In this document: positions 60,268 to 64,000 of the stretch, piece after piece
Numbering within the stretch: position 1 is the first letter of the stretch
Layout of the letters: every line of letters begins with the position of its first letter
Position numbers and translations under genes: made by a program
The notes under the pieces: model-generated
Told to the model about the DNA's origin: nothing
Seen by the model: only the letters and a program-made list of their open reading frames with translations
The model's database searches: none
Assembly (NCBI RefSeq): GCF_036884655.1
Contig: NC_088327.1
Span: 14,021,001 to 14,085,000 of the forward strand
Length of the DNA: 64,000 bases
From: Musa acuminata AAA Group
Lineage: Eukaryota; Streptophyta; Magnoliopsida; Zingiberales; Musaceae
Direction: 5' to 3'

Positions 60268-63225
60268 ATACTGTTAATATTATTAAGTTTATTTAAAATA
60301 ATTAATTTTTAATATTATTAATAGATTAATAATATATTATTTTGATTTTAATACTGTTAATTTTTATTTATTTGAAATTATTGCTAGGTTTCTTAATACT
60401 GTTAATTTTATATCTTAGATTTTCTTAATTTAATAGCATATTTTTATTTAAAATTTTAAATAATTATATTTATTAATTATATTATATATTTTTATATTTT
60501 AGCGCCTCGCTTCGCTCGGGCGAGCGCCTAGCGCCTCAGGCGTTTTTGGACCTTGGCGCCTTTTGACGCCTAGCGCTTTTTAAATCACTGTGCATGACTT
60601 CATTTGTCAATTTTAATATGTCAAATCTAAAATACCTCTCTTGTAGATCAAAATATGTCAATTTTAATAATGCTTGTGTATGTACATTCATGTTTTTATA
60701 TGTACATATATAGAGAGTTCCTAGAAACTTGTTGAGTTATTGACTATTTTGCCTGAGGGTTTCAGCTTGCTTCTGGTGAAGTTTTTGGTTCAGATCAACC
60801 CGTAGCCTTAAAATTACTGGGCTCCAAAAGATCATTTCAAGCTCTCGAAGGTAATGATTATTTAGTTTGTTTAAGACGATGGTAGCCAGCTCTTACATGA
60901 AATATAATGTGTACCTTTTGATTATCGTCTTGCAATTTCCTTTCTCTGGTTGGAAGCATAGGAGTGGCTATGGTACTAGAGGACTCCCTATATCCTTTAT
61001 TGAGGGGGTTTAAGCATTGGAATAAATCCCTACTATGTGTTTTAGGATGCAGAATGAGCACTTAATTGGAGTAAAGCCCAGAGGCCCTGGAATGGAACGA
61101 GCAGACTTACTAGATATTAATGGGCAGATTTTTGCTGAACAGGTTCTGCTTCTCTTTTGGTACATGCAAATGATATATAAACACATAAGATTCAGGAGGA
61201 TGATGTTTCTTGCACCGATGATATTTGAGTTCAATATTCAGGGGAATGCACTCAATGCTGTGGCATCACGCAATGTTAAAGTCCTAGTTGTTGGTAACCC
61301 ATGCAATACAAAGTATGGATAGCTTCTAATTGATATTTCAAATAGAGTGCCAATGCTAATCTGCCAAGATCACTCTTTTCAGTGCACTTATTTGTTTGAA
61401 GAATGCACCAAATATATCTGCCAAAAATTTCCATGCCTTAACTAGGTTGGATGAGAATAGAGCTAAATTCCAGGTTATTTTTGACACCTTTATTTTGTTT
61501 TTTTTTTCTTAAGCTTCTATTTATGAATTTTCTAGTATTCTGCATGTATGGATTAGCACTGAGACATTTCTTGGTTGTGAACTTGTGGCCCTCAAAGCTG
61601 GTGTGTTTTATGATAAAGTGTCAAATATGACCATTTGGGGAAATCACTCGATGACCCAGGTCAAGATTCAAGAAACTTCCTTGTGAACTAATGTTTACTA
61701 TTGACTTATTTGTCAGTAGCAGTCTCTTACAGCTTCATTAAATAAGATAAAACTAATCATTACAAAGTTAAAAAAAGATAAACATATAAAATAAGAAAGA
61801 TTTTGCTCAAGTAACCATTATATATGCATTTCACTCTACCAGGTTCCTGACTTTTTAAATGCTAAAATCAATGGCATGCCAGTAACTGAAGTTATCACAG
61901 ATATCAAGTGGTTAAAGGAAGAGTTCACTGAAAGAGTCCAGAAGGTATGTGCTGATTATGTGATAATTATGCCTATTGTGAATATGCCTGGATAAGGCAG
62001 TTTTGATCAGTTGGTGTTGAACATTGTTGTTTCATTTTGCAGCGTGGAAGTGTCCTTATACAAAAATGGGGTAGATCTTCTGCTGCATCGACTGCTGTTT
62101 CAACTGTTGATGCAAGGTCCCTTGTCACTCCCACTCCAGATGGCGACTGGTTCTTTTCAGGGGTAAAATTACCATCTAACTCTTCATTCATGATCAATTC
62201 GGTCGAAGTTGTTCCCACACAAAAAGGCAAAAAGATCATGCTACTCTTTTGGTGCCTTGATGTTTGATTTCTACTCTGTTTGTTCTCAGTTTGTTGCTTT
62301 CCTTTTATGTGGAAACAAGTAATAACAGATTATATGGAGAAAATAATCTTACTATTAGCTGTCTAGTGGTCTCAGGGAAAAATATTTTTGACACAGCTCA
62401 GATCCTCTTTTTCTTCTTTTGTTTTCTTGGTTGATGGAAGATGTCTCACCGACCAACAGGTAATACTAAGCATGTCTTTAGGTTGGTTGAAGTATCACAT
62501 CATAGTCAACATACTCATGTTGCTCTTTTGTTTTTCCTCTAAATTTGCTTTAAGCTGATCGTCTGATATTTACAATTTGAAAAGTGAACTAAAAGGTTTT
62601 GTTATATTTATGTAATGAACGTGGTCTTCGAAGCTGCCAATGATCAGAATTATGTCTATTCATTTATTTCATTTAAAATTCATTCTATGCAGTATATTAC
62701 AGGTTTATACCACTGGAAATCCTTACGGCATAGCAGAGGATATTGTTTTCAGCATGCCATGTAGATTGAAGGTATTATATTTCCACATAATTGTTCTTGT
62801 ACATATTTCTGGTATCGCTTTTATATAGGAAATGCCTTCAAACAAAATCTTCATATTTCTCAGGGAGATGGTGACTATGACTATGAGTTAGTGAAGGATG
62901 TGATAATCGACGACTATCTCCCTGATCGCATTAAGAAGGTTGGTCTCATTATATATACACTGGGCGTGAAAGGTTAATATATCATTCTCTGCCTTGCCTT
63001 ACGTTTGTCCCCTTCAATTTGCTGCAGACTGAGGCTGAGCTTCTTGCTGAGAAGAGATGTGTAGCACATCTAACTGGAGAGGTAAGAAGCACACAATTCT
63101 TGTAGATATAATGTTGTATACCACACTAAAAAATGTGGAAGCTGCAGCAGACTAATGTTTTCTTCTTCCAGGGCAATGCATACTGTGACCTTCCGGAGGA
63201 TACCATGCATCCCGGAGAACAGTGA

Positions 63226-64000
63226 CACCCACAAGCATTCGTCTACAATGGCACAAACAGATGTCAAGATTAAACCTATATGTAATTAATTCTCAACGTT
63301 ATTTGGATTACATCATAGATTCTGTAGCACTAGATATATAGGATGGTAGCTTCAGTATATATTTTCCTTCAACCATATCTTATTTAAGATACTGAGATTC
63401 TGTACCATAAGAAGACTGACATTTGATGTTGGCAATTCGCTTTCTACATTTAAATAAGATTTGTGAATACTTGGCAGTTTCTTATTAGCCAAAGTTGAAA
63501 TCAAGAGATTAATTGTTGTCTATGATTTCCAAATATCGAGATAAATTTGTCTTAAGTTGGGCAATCATTTGATAGCAGGAATTAAAACATGTACTTTGGT
63601 GCTGATTTTGTTACCTTATGATTCTGTTCTCATCGTAGGACTCCCTGTGCGTTCGCCACGACTCCACCTGCCCCGTGGTTGGAGGCAGCAATGGGGCCAA
63701 CGTGTGGCCCGCTACTCATGATTTCACAAGTCTAACGCGCTGTGGGGCCCGCTGCTTCGCTATTTGATATGTTGTTGGCGTCAGACGTACGGATAAATCG
63801 GGAGTCTTTCTCACCAAGCCACCTGCCCTATGGTCGGAGGCAGCAATGGGGCCAACGTGGGCCCTGCCAATTTCCATTTGGGACCCCCTGCATGGCACTC
63901 GTCGTCTGGGTCGATCGTGGCCCGCGCGAAGGACGACGTTGGTTCGTACGGATCTATGCGGGTTAGGCTTTCCCGAATCTAAGTGTTTCGGGCACGTTAG
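63226..64000. other. 3' flank of malate dehydrogenase and GC-rich right edge
   Basis: Up to 63.63 kb this is 3' flank. From 63.64 kb it is GC-rich, with a near-perfect direct repeat (63667-63711 and 63821-63864, sharing GGAGGCAGCAATGGGGCCAA) and several GTGGGGCCC/GTGGGCCC sites like class I TCP boxes. It may be promoter DNA of a gene beyond the edge. Confidence 0.4.

Larger units (their letters stand above)
59510..60590. mobile_element. hAT-type non-autonomous element in malate dehydrogenase intron 3
   Basis: 1,081 bp with terminal inverted repeats CAGTGATTTAAAAAG and a perfect 8-bp target duplication TGCATGAC (59502-59509 and 60591-60598), diagnostic of hAT elements. Both ends carry GCGCTCGGGCGAGCGCCTAG-like GC-rich subterminal repeats. 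The middle holds a GC-rich tandem block and then a very AT-rich block. No transposase is present. Confidence 0.92.
57577..63225 (+). pseudogene. NADP-MDH: Chloroplast NADP-dependent malate dehydrogenase, disrupted copy, 14 exons
   Basis: The enzyme family reduces oxaloacetate to malate with NADPH in the stroma and is switched by thioredoxin. Exons: 57577-57725, 57824-57920, 58676-58762, 60766-60850, 60962-61142, 61242-61312, 61383-61473, 61564-61659 (unusual acceptor), 61843-61944, 62043-62162, 62703-62771, 62864-62938, 63028-63081, 63172-63225. Regulatory cysteines CFGVFC (exon 2) and both C-terminal ones (exons 13-14) remain, as do SGAAGMISN and the IWGNHS active-site His. Damage: the expected start reads ACG at 57577 with no ATG in frame upstream. 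Exon 5 is one base short of the family length, with TAG at 61043 and TGA at 61055 in the ancestral frame. The exon 8 acceptor is displaced. Most other junctions are sound, so inactivation looks recent; an assembly error in exon 5 is the main alternative. Confidence 0.82.

Noticed and set aside
59715..60312. 150-170 residue Ser/Arg/Ala-rich ORFs on both strands
   Set aside because: They lie entirely in the tandem block of the hAT element and show no homology or codon pattern.

Overview
The window is nuclear DNA of a flowering plant. Genes have many short introns, intergenic DNA is very AT-rich, and about 40% of the window is LTR retrotransposon. GC-rich coding exons suggest a monocot; Musaceae is a guess that the sequence alone cannot prove.

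Layout: 1-3.5 kb is AT-rich and gene-poor. An intact eight-exon 9-lipoxygenase gene lies on the minus strand at 3569-6713. A complete Ty3/gypsy Tat-lineage retrotransposon (7123-17330, target duplication ACATG) sits about 0.4 kb upstream of it in the same orientation. It has degenerate gag-pol, a GC-rich tandem array, and an intron-containing gene on its opposite strand. 17.3-25.9 kb is AT-rich, with a pair of related LTR-like sequences in inverted orientation. An intronless long-tailed histone H2B of the H2B.8/H2B.S type is at 25992-26852. An intronless Golgi-type O-fucosyltransferase-like gene is at 30061-31830. 33.2-34.1 kb looks like organellar DNA, and 35.8-37.05 kb is a decayed gag. A second, older Tat element (39539-52448, target duplication GGAGG) carries a 37-bp tandem array, a TG...CA insertion and a truncated third retroelement. 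Beyond it, 52.6-55.13 kb is a cluster made from the SRP (7SL) RNA gene: one full-length copy with a USE/TATA promoter, followed by about eight tandem copies that lack the 5' (Alu-domain) part. The last gene is a 14-exon chloroplast NADP-malate dehydrogenase (57.6-63.2 kb). It has a probably lost start codon, a broken exon 5 and a hAT-type element in intron 3, so this copy is probably a pseudogene.

The host genes are unrelated to each other (oxylipin synthesis, sperm or seed chromatin, glycosylation, protein targeting RNA, chloroplast redox export). The story of the region is repeated transposon insertion and decay around them. The strongest unusual signals are the 7SL-derived tandem cluster, an in-frame TAG at the same gag position in three separate Tat copies, and the antisense spliced gene inside the first Tat element.
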